DNA of 64,000 bases from Pseudomonas viridiflava (GTDB lineage Bacteria > Pseudomonadota > Gammaproteobacteria > Pseudomonadales > Pseudomonadaceae), in the NCBI RefSeq assembly GCF_900601905.1, contig NZ_UWFA01000505.1:1-64000 (forward strand), written 5' to 3'. How positions within the stretch are numbered: position 1 is the first letter of the stretch; the number at the start of each line of letters is the position of its first letter. A model generated the notes under the pieces. The model saw only the letters and a list, made by a program, of their open reading frames with translations, was not told the DNA's origin and searched no databases. The position numbers and the translations under genes were made by a program. Shown one piece after another: positions 44,149 to 52,324 of this stretch.

Positions 44149-44928
44149 TCAGCCTGCAATGTAGCGGCCGATCAAGGCAATGCCGCTGACCAGCACCAGC
44201 CAGGTGACCGAACGGACAAAGGTTTCACGGGACATCTTCAAGGTCAGACGGCGGCCTACCCAGGAACCCAGCAGCATCGCGGGCAGCAGACACAGCGCCA
44301 GCATCAACACGGATAGCTGCGCATACACCCCGGCAATCACGAACAGGCTCAAGCGCACGACGGTACTGCAACTGATCAAGGCACTTTGTGTGGCACGAGC
44401 CTGCTCTTTGGACGCCAGTCGACCATTGAGATAGATCGCATACAGAAAGCCACCACTGCCGAACAACGCACCAAACAATCCGCCAATGGTGCCCATCGGA
44501 ATGGCCCACCCCGGCGCCAACTGCGCAGGGCGTAACTTCACAGCCAGGCTGTAGAGCGCGTAGGCCGTGATGAAGATGCCCATCAATAATACAAGCAGAT
44601 CGGATTTCAGATTGAGCAGGAACACCACACCCAGGGTGCAGCCCACTGCCATGCACGGCAACAGGCGCAGCAACTCGGCCCTGACCACCGATTGCCGCGA
44701 GGGCAGCAGATTGCCGAGTGCGGCGAGAAAATCCAGCAGCACCAATAAAGGAATGATCTGCGACAGCGGCATGAAATGGATCAGCACCGGGGCAGCCACT
44801 AATGCGGTGCCGAAACCGGCGATGCCGAAGACTATATAAGCAGCGACGATGGCCAGCTCGATCAGTAGCCAGTCGAGGAGCGTGAAGCCTTGATCGGTGA
44901 ATAGTGCGATGACGTCAATGCTGTCCAC
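44149..44928 (-). CDS. TauE/SafE family sulfite exporter-type permease
   Basis: 259 residues, about eight transmembrane helices, with the duplicated GxxGxG-type loops (FGIAGFGTALVAAP; GGLFGALFGSGG) of the TauE/SafE family. Members export sulfite, sulfoacetate or other organic sulfur anions. The substrate is not readable here. The start is set at the GTG at 44928, since no ATG precedes the first helix; an upstream start is possible. Confidence 0.82.
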   Translation of the reverse strand: MDSIDVIALFTDQGFTLLDWLLIELAIVAAYIVFGIAGFGTALVAAPVLIHFMPLSQIIPLLVLLDFLAALGNLLPSRQSVVRAELLRLLPCMAVGCTLGVVFLLNLKSDLLVLLMGIFITAYALYSLAVKLRPAQLAPGWAIPMGTIGGLFGALFGSGGFLYAIYLNGRLASKEQARATQSALISCSTVVRLSLFVIAGVYAQLSVLMLALCLLPAMLLGSWVGRRLTLKMSRETFVRSVTWLVLVSGIALIGRYIAG

Positions 44929-45086
44929 TGTTGTTGTTCTTCCTTGAAAACATGATCTGCGGACTGTAGCAAAATGCCAGAACCTGCTGGCACTCACCTT
45001 TGGAACGCGCCCCATCCCCTGTGAACCCCCACAGGATGCACCCTTGCACCGTGCGTTGAACCCACATTGCCTTTATCATGCCGACC

Positions 45087-46466
45087 ATGATCAAAGACCC
45101 CTTCGCAAGACTCGGCCTCGACCGGGAAGTCCTTACTGTCAGCCAGCTCAACGGCCGTGCGCGGGTGTTGCTGGAGGATGTGTTCAGTAATATCTGGGTG
45201 GAGGGTGAAATCTCCAACCTGTCGCGACCGGCTTCCGGGCACGTCTACTTCACCCTCAAGGACTCCGGCGCGCAGGTGCGTTGCGCGCTGTTCCGGCAAA
45301 GTGCCGCTCGGGTCAGGCAGGCGCTGAAAGATGGCTTGCAGGTCAAGGTGCGCGGCAAGGTCTCGCTGTTCGAAGGCCGGGGCGACTATCAACTGATCCT
45401 CGATACCGTGGAGCCTGCCGGTGATGGCGCGTTGCGGCTGGCCTTTGATGCGCTCAAGGAAAAGCTCAGCAGTGAAGGTCTGTTCAGCGCTGAGCGCAAG
45501 GTTGCTCTGCCCCTGCATCCGCAACGAATCGGCATCATCAGCTCGCCGACCGGGGCCGTGATCCGCGACATCATCAGCGTGTTTCGCCGCCGCGCGCCTC
45601 AGGTCGAGCTGACACTGATTCCGACGGCGGTACAAGGTCGCGAAGCCATCAACCAGATTGTCCGAGCACTCAAACTGGCAGACTCGCGTGGCTTTGATGC
45701 ACTGATCCTGGCCCGTGGCGGTGGCTCGCTGGAGGACCTCTGGTGCTTCAACGAAGAGGCCGTTGCCCGCGCCATCGATGCCTGCGTGACCCCCATCGTC
45801 AGTGCCGTCGGCCATGAAACCGATGTTTCGATCAGTGATTTCGTGGCTGACATTCGGGCTCCCACCCCCTCAGCTGCGGCTGAATTGCTCGCGCCCGATT
45901 CCAGCGACCTGCATCGCCGGGTAGATAACCTGCACCGCCGGCTGGTCAGCCGCATGCAGGACAGACTGATGCGCGAGCGTCTGCGCCTGGAAGGCATCTC
46001 CCGCCGTCTACGTCACCCCGGCGAACGGCTGCGCCAACAGGCGCAGCGCCTGGATGACCTGGACATGCGCATGCGTCGCGCCTTCGAGCAACACCTGCAC
46101 AAGCGTCAGGTTCGGCTGGCGCATCTGGAAAGCCGACTGGCTGCACAGCACCCCGGCCGGACCCTGGCTTTTCTGCGTCAACGCCTGGATGTGCTGGCGG
46201 CGCGCCTGCCCAAAGCCATGCGCGACACACTCAAAACACGTCGCTTACAGCTGCAGACCCAAGTGCAGACTCTGCAAGTAGTCAGCCCGCTGGCAACACT
46301 GGGACGTGGCTACAGCATTCTGCTCGATGAGCGCGGCCACGCTATTCGTAACGCCGCACAAACCCGGACCGGCCAACGCCTGACCGCCCGCCTGGGCGAA
46401 GGCGAACTGCAAGTGCGGGTTGAAGACAACCACCTGACGCCCGTCACCCTTTCTCTTCTGGATTGA
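45087..46466 (+). CDS. xseA: Exodeoxyribonuclease VII large subunit
   Basis: 459 residues. The N-terminal OB fold (WVEGEISNLSRPASGHVYFTLKD) is followed by a catalytic domain with GGGSLEDLWCFNEE and GHETDVSISDFVAD. A long coiled-coil region (about 270-400) and a short C-terminal segment complete it. With XseB it degrades single-stranded DNA. I use the ATG at 45087 (MIKDPFARLGLD), the conserved start; an ATG at 45078 adds three residues. xseB is not in the window. Confidence 0.93.
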   Translation: MIKDPFARLGLDREVLTVSQLNGRARVLLEDVFSNIWVEGEISNLSRPASGHVYFTLKDSGAQVRCALFRQSAARVRQALKDGLQVKVRGKVSLFEGRGDYQLILDTVEPAGDGALRLAFDALKEKLSSEGLFSAERKVALPLHPQRIGIISSPTGAVIRDIISVFRRRAPQVELTLIPTAVQGREAINQIVRALKLADSRGFDALILARGGGSLEDLWCFNEEAVARAIDACVTPIVSAVGHETDVSISDFVADIRAPTPSAAAELLAPDSSDLHRRVDNLHRRLVSRMQDRLMRERLRLEGISRRLRHPGERLRQQAQRLDDLDMRMRRAFEQHLHKRQVRLAHLESRLAAQHPGRTLAFLRQRLDVLAARLPKAMRDTLKTRRLQLQTQVQTLQVVSPLATLGRGYSILLDERGHAIRNAAQTRTGQRLTARLGEGELQVRVEDNHLTPVTLSLLD

Positions 46467-46472
46467 ATATCG

Positions 46473-47309
46473 ATGCTGCGCTTTCTTGCTCCCGTATTTG
46501 CCCTGTGTCTTTGCCTCCCTGCGCACGCCGACAGCTATATCACTCGCATGCTGAACAAACCGGTTCCCGGCGGCGTGGCGGTGATTGATCTGGGCAGCGC
46601 GGCTCAAGCCCCCACCGCTACCTACCTGGGCAGGCCTGTGTTGGTGGTCAAGGAGCAGGATGCCAGCTGGCTGGCCATCGTCGGTGTGCCGTTGACGGTC
46701 AAGCCGGGCAGCCAACAACTGGTCGCCAGGGATGCTAAAGGCTCTCGTAACCTGGACTTCGTAGTAGGCGCCAAGAAATACCCTGAGCAACGGATCACCT
46801 TGAAGAACCAGCGCCAGGTAAACCCTGATCCCGAAGACCTCAAGCGCATCGAAGGCGAACTGGCCGTGCAACTCAAGGCCTACCGCAGCTTCACCCCTGG
46901 CACGCCGAGCAATCTGGTGCTGGACAAGCCAGTGGCGGGTCCTCTGTCGAGCAAGTTCGGCGTGCGGCGTTTCTTTAACGGTGAAGAACGCAATCCGCAT
47001 TCAGGCCTGGACTTCGCGGTGCCAGCAGGAACGCCGATCAAGGCCCCGGCAGCCGGCAAAGTCATCCTCACTGGCAACTACTTCTTCAACGGCAACACGG
47101 TGTTTGTCGACCACGGCCAGGGCTTCATCAGCATGTTTTGCCACATGTCGAAAATCGACGTGAAGGTCGGCGACGTAGTCCCACGCGGTGGCGTTGTTGG
47201 CAAGGTTGGCTCGACCGGCCGCGCCACAGGCCCGCACATGCACTGGAACGTCAGCTTGAACGACGCTCGGGTAGACCCGGCAATTTTCATTGGCGCGTTT
47301 CAGCCGTAG
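46473..47309 (+). CDS. M23 family metallopeptidase
   Basis: 278 residues with a signal peptide (1-19). A beta-rich N-terminal domain is followed by a LytM/M23 peptidase carrying HSGLD and HMHWN zinc motifs, so it should be an active peptidoglycan DD-endopeptidase in the periplasm. It follows xseA by 6 nt and is likely co-transcribed. It lacks the coiled coil of EnvC/NlpD types. Confidence 0.9.
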   Translation: MLRFLAPVFALCLCLPAHADSYITRMLNKPVPGGVAVIDLGSAAQAPTATYLGRPVLVVKEQDASWLAIVGVPLTVKPGSQQLVARDAKGSRNLDFVVGAKKYPEQRITLKNQRQVNPDPEDLKRIEGELAVQLKAYRSFTPGTPSNLVLDKPVAGPLSSKFGVRRFFNGEERNPHSGLDFAVPAGTPIKAPAAGKVILTGNYFFNGNTVFVDHGQGFISMFCHMSKIDVKVGDVVPRGGVVGKVGSTGRATGPHMHWNVSLNDARVDPAIFIGAFQP

Positions 47310-47332
47310 CAAAACGCGGACCCCACAGCCTC

Positions 47333-47423
47333 TGTGGGAGCAAGCTTGCTTGCGAAGGCTGCGTTCCAGGCGATTAATAACTGTCAGAGCAACGCCCCCT
47401 TCGCGAGCAAGCTCGCTCCCCCA
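47333..47423. repeat. REP inverted pair after the M23 peptidase gene
   Basis: TGTGGGAGCAAGCTTGCTTG pairs with CGAGCAAGCTCGCTCCC, about 50 nt apart. Confidence 0.88.
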
Positions 47424-47579
47424 GGTTCAACTACACAACAGGCGCATCTACCAGCAATAAAATCTCAAGAAAATCAGAAAAGACGCGATTAAAAACCAAT
47501 AATTTCGCACTACAAAGAACTTATCCCAATTTTTTCCAGCCTCTTGCCAACATTCCCCTCAATGGTTACGGTTGGCTTC

Positions 47580-47657
47580 ATGAAAAACTCTCAAACCCTC
47601 ATTCTGTTGCGGCAACATCGCTGTCTCAGCCTGGTCAGTGCACGACTGCCAAGCTAG
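47580..47657 (+). CDS. Candidate leuA leader peptide, 25 residues
   Basis: ATG at 47580 to TAG at 47657, beginning MKNSQTLILLRQHRC. It has seven Leu codons in 25 (CTC, CTG, TTG, CTC, CTG, CTG plus an Ile between the first two), and a run LILL at residues 7-10. Ribosome site is weak (GGTTGG). An in-frame ATG at 47562 would add six residues. Position 90 nt before leuA and the Leu content suggest attenuation control. Confidence 0.45.
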   Translation: MKNSQTLILLRQHRCLSLVSARLPS

Positions 47658-47747
47658 ACCGATGTGCCTCATCCCCGCCTTTTGCTACAGCGGCTGGCCG
47701 CCTTTCTCCGGCCCACGAATATAAAAGTACCTACAGGATTTGCTCCG

Positions 47748-49418
47748 ATGACCATGCTCAAAGATCCGTCGACCAAGTACCGCGCGTTTCCGACCATCGA
47801 CCTGCCTGACCGCACCTGGCCTTCCAAGACCATCACTGCGGCGCCGATCTGGTGCAGTTCCGACCTGCGCGACGGCAACCAGTCGCTGATCGAGCCAATG
47901 GATGCGGTCAAAAAGCTGCGCTTCTGGAAGACGCTGGTTAGCGTTGGCGTCAAGGAAATCGAAGCCTCTTTCCCGGCTGCATCACAGACTGACTTCGACT
48001 TCGTGCGCACTCTGATCGAAGACGGCCACATCCCGGACGACACCACCATTCAGGTGCTGACCCAGGGCCGTGAAGACCTGATTGCTCGCACCTTCGAATC
48101 GCTGCGCGGCGCGAAAAAAGCCATCGTTCACTTGTACAACGCGACCAGCCCGTCGTTTCGCCGCATCGTGTTCAACCAGGACAAGGCTGGCGTAAAAGAA
48201 ATCGCCGTAAGCGCCGCCAAGCTGTTCGTGAAGTACGCCGCCCAGCAGCCCGAAACCCAGTGGACGTTCGAGTACTCCCCGGAAACGTTCAGCGCCACTG
48301 AGCTGGAGTTCTCCAAGGAAGTCTGCGACGCGGTCATCGAGGTCTGGAACGCGACTCCGCAAAACAAGGTGATCCTCAACCTGCCTGCCACAGTTGAAGT
48401 CGCGACCCCGAATATCTACGCCGACCAGATCGAATGGTTCTGCCGCAACATCACCCGTCGCGACAGTGTGATCATCAGTCTGCACACCCATAACGACCGT
48501 GGCACCGGCGTCGCGGCGACCGAACTGGGCCTGATGGCGGGCGCGGACCGCGTCGAAGGGTGTCTGTTTGGCAATGGCGAGCGCACAGGTAACGTCGACC
48601 TGGTCACCGTGGCCTTGAACATCTACACCCAGGGCATCAACCCGGGCCTGGATTTCTCGGACATCGATGGCGTGCGCAAAGTCGTTGAAGAGTGCAATCA
48701 GATCCCGGTTCACCCGCGTGCTCCGTATGTCGGTGACCTGGTTCACACCGCATTCTCCGGTTCCCACCAGGACGCCATTCGCAAAGGCTTCGCTCAGCAG
48801 AAGGACGGCGCCCTGTGGGAAGTGCCTTACCTGCCGATCGACCCGGCCGACATTGGCCGCAGCTACGAAGCGGTGATTCGCGTCAACAGCCAGTCTGGCA
48901 AGGGCGGCATCGCTTATCTGCTGGAACAGGAATACGGCATTTCCCTGCCGCGTCGCATGCAGATCGAGTTCAGCCAGGTCGTTCAAGGCGAAACCGATCG
49001 CCTGGGTCTGGAAATGACGGCCCAACAGATCTACTCGCTGTTCAAGGCTGAGTACCTGCAAGCCAACAAACCTTACGCGTTGATCAGCCATCGCCTGCAG
49101 GAAGAGAACAACACCAGCGCAGTAGACGCCGAAGTCAGCGTCAACGACGAGACACAACGCTGGAAAGGCAAAGGCAACGGCGCACTGGAGGCATTGGTGT
49201 CGAGCTTGCCAGTCGGCGTGGAAATCATGGATTACAACGAGCACGCGATTGGCGCAGGCACCACCGCCAAAGCCGCTGCCTACATCGAACTGCGGGTGAA
49301 CGGTGATCGCGCGGTGCACGGCGTCGGGGTTGATGAAAACATCACCACCGCCAGCTTCAAGGCGCTGTTCAGTGCACTGAATCGCTCCCTGAGCCAGGCT
49401 GAAGCCAAAGCGGCCTGA
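47748..49418 (+). CDS. leuA: 2-isopropylmalate synthase
   Basis: 556 residues, the long class with N-terminal extension (MTMLKDPSTKYRAF). The HMGL-like barrel includes SDLRDGNQSL and the metal-binding SLHTHNDRGTGV, and a C-terminal LeuA dimerisation domain should confer leucine feedback inhibition. It condenses acetyl-CoA with 2-ketoisovalerate. AGGA lies 9 nt before ATG 47748. Monocistronic here. Confidence 0.95.
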   Translation: MTMLKDPSTKYRAFPTIDLPDRTWPSKTITAAPIWCSSDLRDGNQSLIEPMDAVKKLRFWKTLVSVGVKEIEASFPAASQTDFDFVRTLIEDGHIPDDTTIQVLTQGREDLIARTFESLRGAKKAIVHLYNATSPSFRRIVFNQDKAGVKEIAVSAAKLFVKYAAQQPETQWTFEYSPETFSATELEFSKEVCDAVIEVWNATPQNKVILNLPATVEVATPNIYADQIEWFCRNITRRDSVIISLHTHNDRGTGVAATELGLMAGADRVEGCLFGNGERTGNVDLVTVALNIYTQGINPGLDFSDIDGVRKVVEECNQIPVHPRAPYVGDLVHTAFSGSHQDAIRKGFAQQKDGALWEVPYLPIDPADIGRSYEAVIRVNSQSGKGGIAYLLEQEYGISLPRRMQIEFSQVVQGETDRLGLEMTAQQIYSLFKAEYLQANKPYALISHRLQEENNTSAVDAEVSVNDETQRWKGKGNGALEALVSSLPVGVEIMDYNEHAIGAGTTAKAAAYIELRVNGDRAVHGVGVDENITTASFKALFSALNRSLSQAEAKAA

Positions 49419-49480
49419 AACGGGTGGCTTTGGCTGTGAGGAAGGTTGTGCTGGCGTTAGATCATGATTGAAGCCACCAC

Positions 49481-49615
49481 CGCTCGCGGCTGAAGCCGCT
49501 CCTACGACGGGGATGCAGTTTGACCGTAGGAGCGGCTTTAGCCGCGAAATGCCTGCTCAGGCGCGGGATGGTCTTTGACATCAACACCGCTCGCGGCTGA
49601 GCCCGCTCCTACGAC
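49481..49615. repeat. REP cluster, GTAGGAGCGGCTT class, three units
   Basis: Three copies of CGCTCGCGGCTGA(A/G)(G/C)CCGCTCCTACGACG or its inverse follow leuA. The middle one reads CGTAGGAGCGGCTTTAGCCG. The cluster ends about 25 bp before the FlxA-like gene stop. Confidence 0.85.
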
Positions 49616-49637
49616 GCTTTTTTTGCCATTGGCCTGA

Positions 49638-50048
49638 TCAGGCTGTGGTCTTGATCGGTACAGCCATCGCTTCCAACAACGAACCCTGCAGCGCAGTCAG
49701 TTGCGCCATGGTTCCAGATATCTGCTGCTGAATAGCCATGATCCGCTGCATTTTTTCCTGATCCGAGCCTTTGCTGTTCTGGGCGGCTGCCAATTGCTGT
49801 TGCTGCTCTTGCAACTGCTTCTCGACTTGCTCGATCTGCTCTTTGAGCTGCTGGATGATCTGCTCTTTGATGCTGGTTGGCGCAGCGGCCTCACCTGAGT
49901 CACCCGTAGCGGCAGTGCCCGACATGTCGACATTGAGTTTAGCGGCATCGCCGGATGTGTCGTCCGCAGCCACCGTCGCATCTTTTGGTTTGAAGGCGGC
50001 TGTAAGCGTCGGAGTGTAAGTGCTGAGAGAACTCGTATTGATATTCAT
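49638..50048 (-). CDS. FlxA-like family protein
   Basis: 136 residues. The N-terminus is Ser/Thr-rich with no acidic residue in the first 22 positions (MNINTSSLSTYTPTLTAAF). A long Gln-rich amphipathic coiled coil occupies 60-92 (KEQIIQQLKEQIEQVEKQ) and a second helix 98-125. This matches the FlxA-like family; E. coli flxA is a FliA-dependent gene of unknown role. The promoter-like match upstream fits that regulation. A GGAG site precedes the ATG. Confidence 0.82.
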   Translation of the reverse strand: MNINTSSLSTYTPTLTAAFKPKDATVAADDTSGDAAKLNVDMSGTAATGDSGEAAAPTSIKEQIIQQLKEQIEQVEKQLQEQQQQLAAAQNSKGSDQEKMQRIMAIQQQISGTMAQLTALQGSLLEAMAVPIKTTA

Positions 50049-50074
50049 GGCTAGACTCCAGTTCGGTAACCGCG

Positions 50075-50101
50075 GTATCGGCAGTCAGAAGTCAAACTGA
50101 A
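50075..50101 (-). promoter_or_regulatory. Sigma-28 (FliA) promoter candidate for the FlxA-like gene
   Basis: On the minus strand, TTCAGTTT (50094-50101), an 11-bp spacer and GCCGATAC (50075-50082) match the enterobacterial consensus TAAAGTTT-N11-GCCGATAA at 13 of 16 positions with the right spacing, about 27 bp before the ATG. Confidence 0.65.
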
Positions 50102-50144
50102 GCAGGTGACCATTTTAAAATGTGACGCAATCGACATTAACGCA

Positions 50145-50936
50145 TCACTGAATATCGAACGTGTCTGCATCAAGATTAGCCGGGAACTTGGTTCGATACG
50201 CCGCAAGCTCTGCTGCACTCAAAGAAACCTCAAAAACGCCATCAGCTTCCCCCGCACTGAACAGGCTCTCGCCCTGAAAATCCAGCACCTGGCTGTCGCC
50301 GGTGTAGGCGAAGCCTTTGCCATCATTGCCAATACGATTCACCGCCGCGACATAGCAGAGGTTTTCGATAGCCCGCGCAGGCAACAGCCGGTTCCAGTGC
50401 ATGCGACGAGCGCCTGGCCAGTTGGCGGTATAGAGCAATAGATCAGTATGCTGTGCGTCGCGGCTCCAGACCGGGAAGCGCAGGTCGTAGCAGATCAACG
50501 GGCGAATCCGCCAGCCTTTGAGTTCGAACTGCACCTGCCGCTCGCCGGGGCTGAAATGCTCATGCTCCCCGGCCATGCGAAACAAGTGACGCTTGTCGTA
50601 ATGCATCAGCTCGCCATCCGGCCGCGCCCATAGCAAGCGATTGCGATGGGTCCCGTCCTCCGCATTGACGATGATACTGCCCGTGACTACCGCCTCCAGG
50701 CGTTTGGCTTGAGCGAGCATCCACTTGGCGGTGGGGCCATTCTCGGGTTCGGCCAGGGTTTCGGAAGCCATGGTAAAGCCGGTCGTGAACATTTCCGGGA
50801 GGACTACCAGGTCCACACCACTGACAGGTTCGAGCAGCAGCGCAAAGTGCTCCAGGTTAGCCTGCCGGTCGTGCCAGGCCAGGGAGGTCTGCACCAGAGC
50901 AACGTTCAGATTGGGTAATTGAGTCAGATCGCGCAT
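50145..50936 (-). CDS. yafV: Nitrilase-superfamily omega-amidase-like hydrolase (YafV-like)
   Basis: 263 residues with catalytic triad E48 (LPEMF), K115 (YDKRHLF) and C149 (PLICYDLRFP). Close to the YafV/Nit2 group, which deamidates alpha-ketoglutaramate and alpha-ketosuccinamate, the by-products of glutamine and asparagine transamination. The start overlaps the aminotransferase gene by 13 nt, a pairing that fits methionine salvage. Confidence 0.88.
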   Translation of the reverse strand: MRDLTQLPNLNVALVQTSLAWHDRQANLEHFALLLEPVSGVDLVVLPEMFTTGFTMASETLAEPENGPTAKWMLAQAKRLEAVVTGSIIVNAEDGTHRNRLLWARPDGELMHYDKRHLFRMAGEHEHFSPGERQVQFELKGWRIRPLICYDLRFPVWSRDAQHTDLLLYTANWPGARRMHWNRLLPARAIENLCYVAAVNRIGNDGKGFAYTGDSQVLDFQGESLFSAGEADGVFEVSLSAAELAAYRTKFPANLDADTFDIQ

Positions 50937-52072
50937 AGTTTTTCCGCCGCTTGACGCAACGTCTCCTCTCGTTTGGCGAAACACAGCCGGATAATGCGCT
51001 GCCCTTCGGGTGGGCTTTGGTAGAACACAGAAATCGGGATGCTCGCCACGCCATGCTCACGGGTCATCCACAAGGCCATCTCGACGTCATTGAGGTCGGC
51101 ACGGATGTGCGAATAATCCACCAGCTGGAAATACGTGCCGCCCACCGGGGTGAAGGTGAAGCGCGAATCGCGCAACTGGTTGCAGAAGAAATCCCGCTTG
51201 CCCTGGTAGAAGCCTGGCAATCCGTCAAGGTGCTCCGGGTGCTCGGCCATGAAGTCAGCCAAGGCCCACTGCAAGGGTGTGACGCCGCAGAAGCTGACGT
51301 ACTGGTGGACCTTGCGCAGCTCGGCGGTCAACGCAGGAGCTGCTACGACGTAGCCGGTTTTCCAGCCCGTCACGTGGTAGGTCTTGCCGAACGAGCTGAC
51401 CACAAAGGCACGCTGATACAGCTCCTCGTGCGCCAGGATGCTGACATGCTCACCACCGTCGAAGACCAGATGCTCGTAGACCTCGTCACTGACCAGATAG
51501 ATGTCCCGATCCGCGATCAGCGCTGCCAGCTGGTCCAGCTCCGCTCGACTGATCAAGGCGCCACTGGGGTTGTGCGGGCTGTTGAGGATGATCATCCGCG
51601 TGCTCGGGCTCAACGCATCGCGCAGCTTTTGCCAGTCAATCGAGAAATCATCCAGGCCCAGCTGCACATGAACGCAGCGACCGCCTGCCAGCTCGACTGA
51701 CGGTTCATAGCTGTCATAGCAAGGATCGAAGACGATGACCTCATCGCCGGGGCGGATGACCGTTTGAATAGCGCAGAAGATGGCCTGGGTCGCACCAGGC
51801 GTGATGGTTATTTCGGTATCGGGATTGGCCTCGCGGCCATAGCAGCGAGCGATTTTGGCCGCGACTTGCTGGCGCAGCGCGGGCAAACCGGTCATTGGCG
51901 AATACTGGTTGTGCCCCTGCTCGACATGGCGGCTCAACGCATCGCGCAATGCCTGCGGGCCATCGAAGTCGGGAAACCCTTGCGACAGGTTGATCGCGCC
52001 CGTTTCGGCAGCCAGCTGAGACATGACGGTGAAAATGGTAGTGCCAACATTGGGCAACTTGCTGTCAATCAT
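50924..52072 (-). CDS. ybdL: Methionine aminotransferase (YbdL-like), PLP-dependent
   Basis: 382 residues, fold type I. PLP Lys230 is in SSFGKTYHVTGWK, and NSPHNPSGA and SDEVYEHLVFDG are conserved. E. coli YbdL and related MtnE enzymes transaminate 2-keto-4-methylthiobutyrate to methionine using glutamine. The downstream omega-amidase gene would pull that reaction forward. The gene name is by similarity. Confidence 0.88.
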   Translation of the reverse strand: MIDSKLPNVGTTIFTVMSQLAAETGAINLSQGFPDFDGPQALRDALSRHVEQGHNQYSPMTGLPALRQQVAAKIARCYGREANPDTEITITPGATQAIFCAIQTVIRPGDEVIVFDPCYDSYEPSVELAGGRCVHVQLGLDDFSIDWQKLRDALSPSTRMIILNSPHNPSGALISRAELDQLAALIADRDIYLVSDEVYEHLVFDGGEHVSILAHEELYQRAFVVSSFGKTYHVTGWKTGYVVAAPALTAELRKVHQYVSFCGVTPLQWALADFMAEHPEHLDGLPGFYQGKRDFFCNQLRDSRFTFTPVGGTYFQLVDYSHIRADLNDVEMALWMTREHGVASIPISVFYQSPPEGQRIIRLCFAKREETLRQAAEKLCAI

Positions 52073-52145
52073 CGGGCCCTTTCCTGCGCTGCGCCCGGCT
52101 CCACAGCGGCACGGGGTGAAGCAGGATAGCCCATCGACCGCGCAT

Positions 52146-52173
52146 AAAAAAAGGCGCTATTAGCGCCTTTTTT
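52146..52173 (-). terminator. Terminator after der (bidirectional)
   Basis: GGCGCT-ATT-AGCGCC stem-loop with A7 on one side and T6 on the other, between the der stop and the aminotransferase start. Confidence 0.88.
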
Positions 52174-52222
52174 GGAGAAAGCTTGTTACTGGATCACGCA
52201 CAACCCGCTGATGGCGCCTAGC

Positions 52223-52312
52223 TGTTGGAGCGAGGCATGCCGGCGAAGAAAGATGACGCGGCATAGCTGCAAACCGCGGCGGCTAATTCGCGGGCAAGCC
52301 TCGCTCCAACAG
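52223..52312. repeat. REP inverted pair downstream of der
   Basis: TGTTGGAGCGAGGCATGCCG and CGGGCAAGCCTCGCTCCAACA form an inverted pair. The right arm is nearly the same as that of the 103-bp repeat at the left end of the window. Confidence 0.88.
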
Positions 52313-52324
52313 ACGGTGGCTAAA

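Larger units (their letters stand above)
47310..47747. other. 438-bp leader region of leuA
   Basis: It holds a REP pair (47333-47423), an AT-rich stretch (about 47450-47540) likely to carry the leuA promoter, a 25-codon reading frame (47580-47657), and a short GCGGC-TG-GCCGC hairpin followed by TTTCT at about 47688-47705. I did not find a convincing -35/-10 pair. Confidence 0.6.

Noticed and set aside
49638..50101. HrpL-dependent promoter before the FlxA-like gene
   Set aside because: No GGAACC-N15/16-CCAC pattern is present upstream.
1..52312. Regular REP units as a possible CRISPR array
   Set aside because: Units are inverted pairs scattered kilobases apart, with no unique spacers of constant length and no cas genes.
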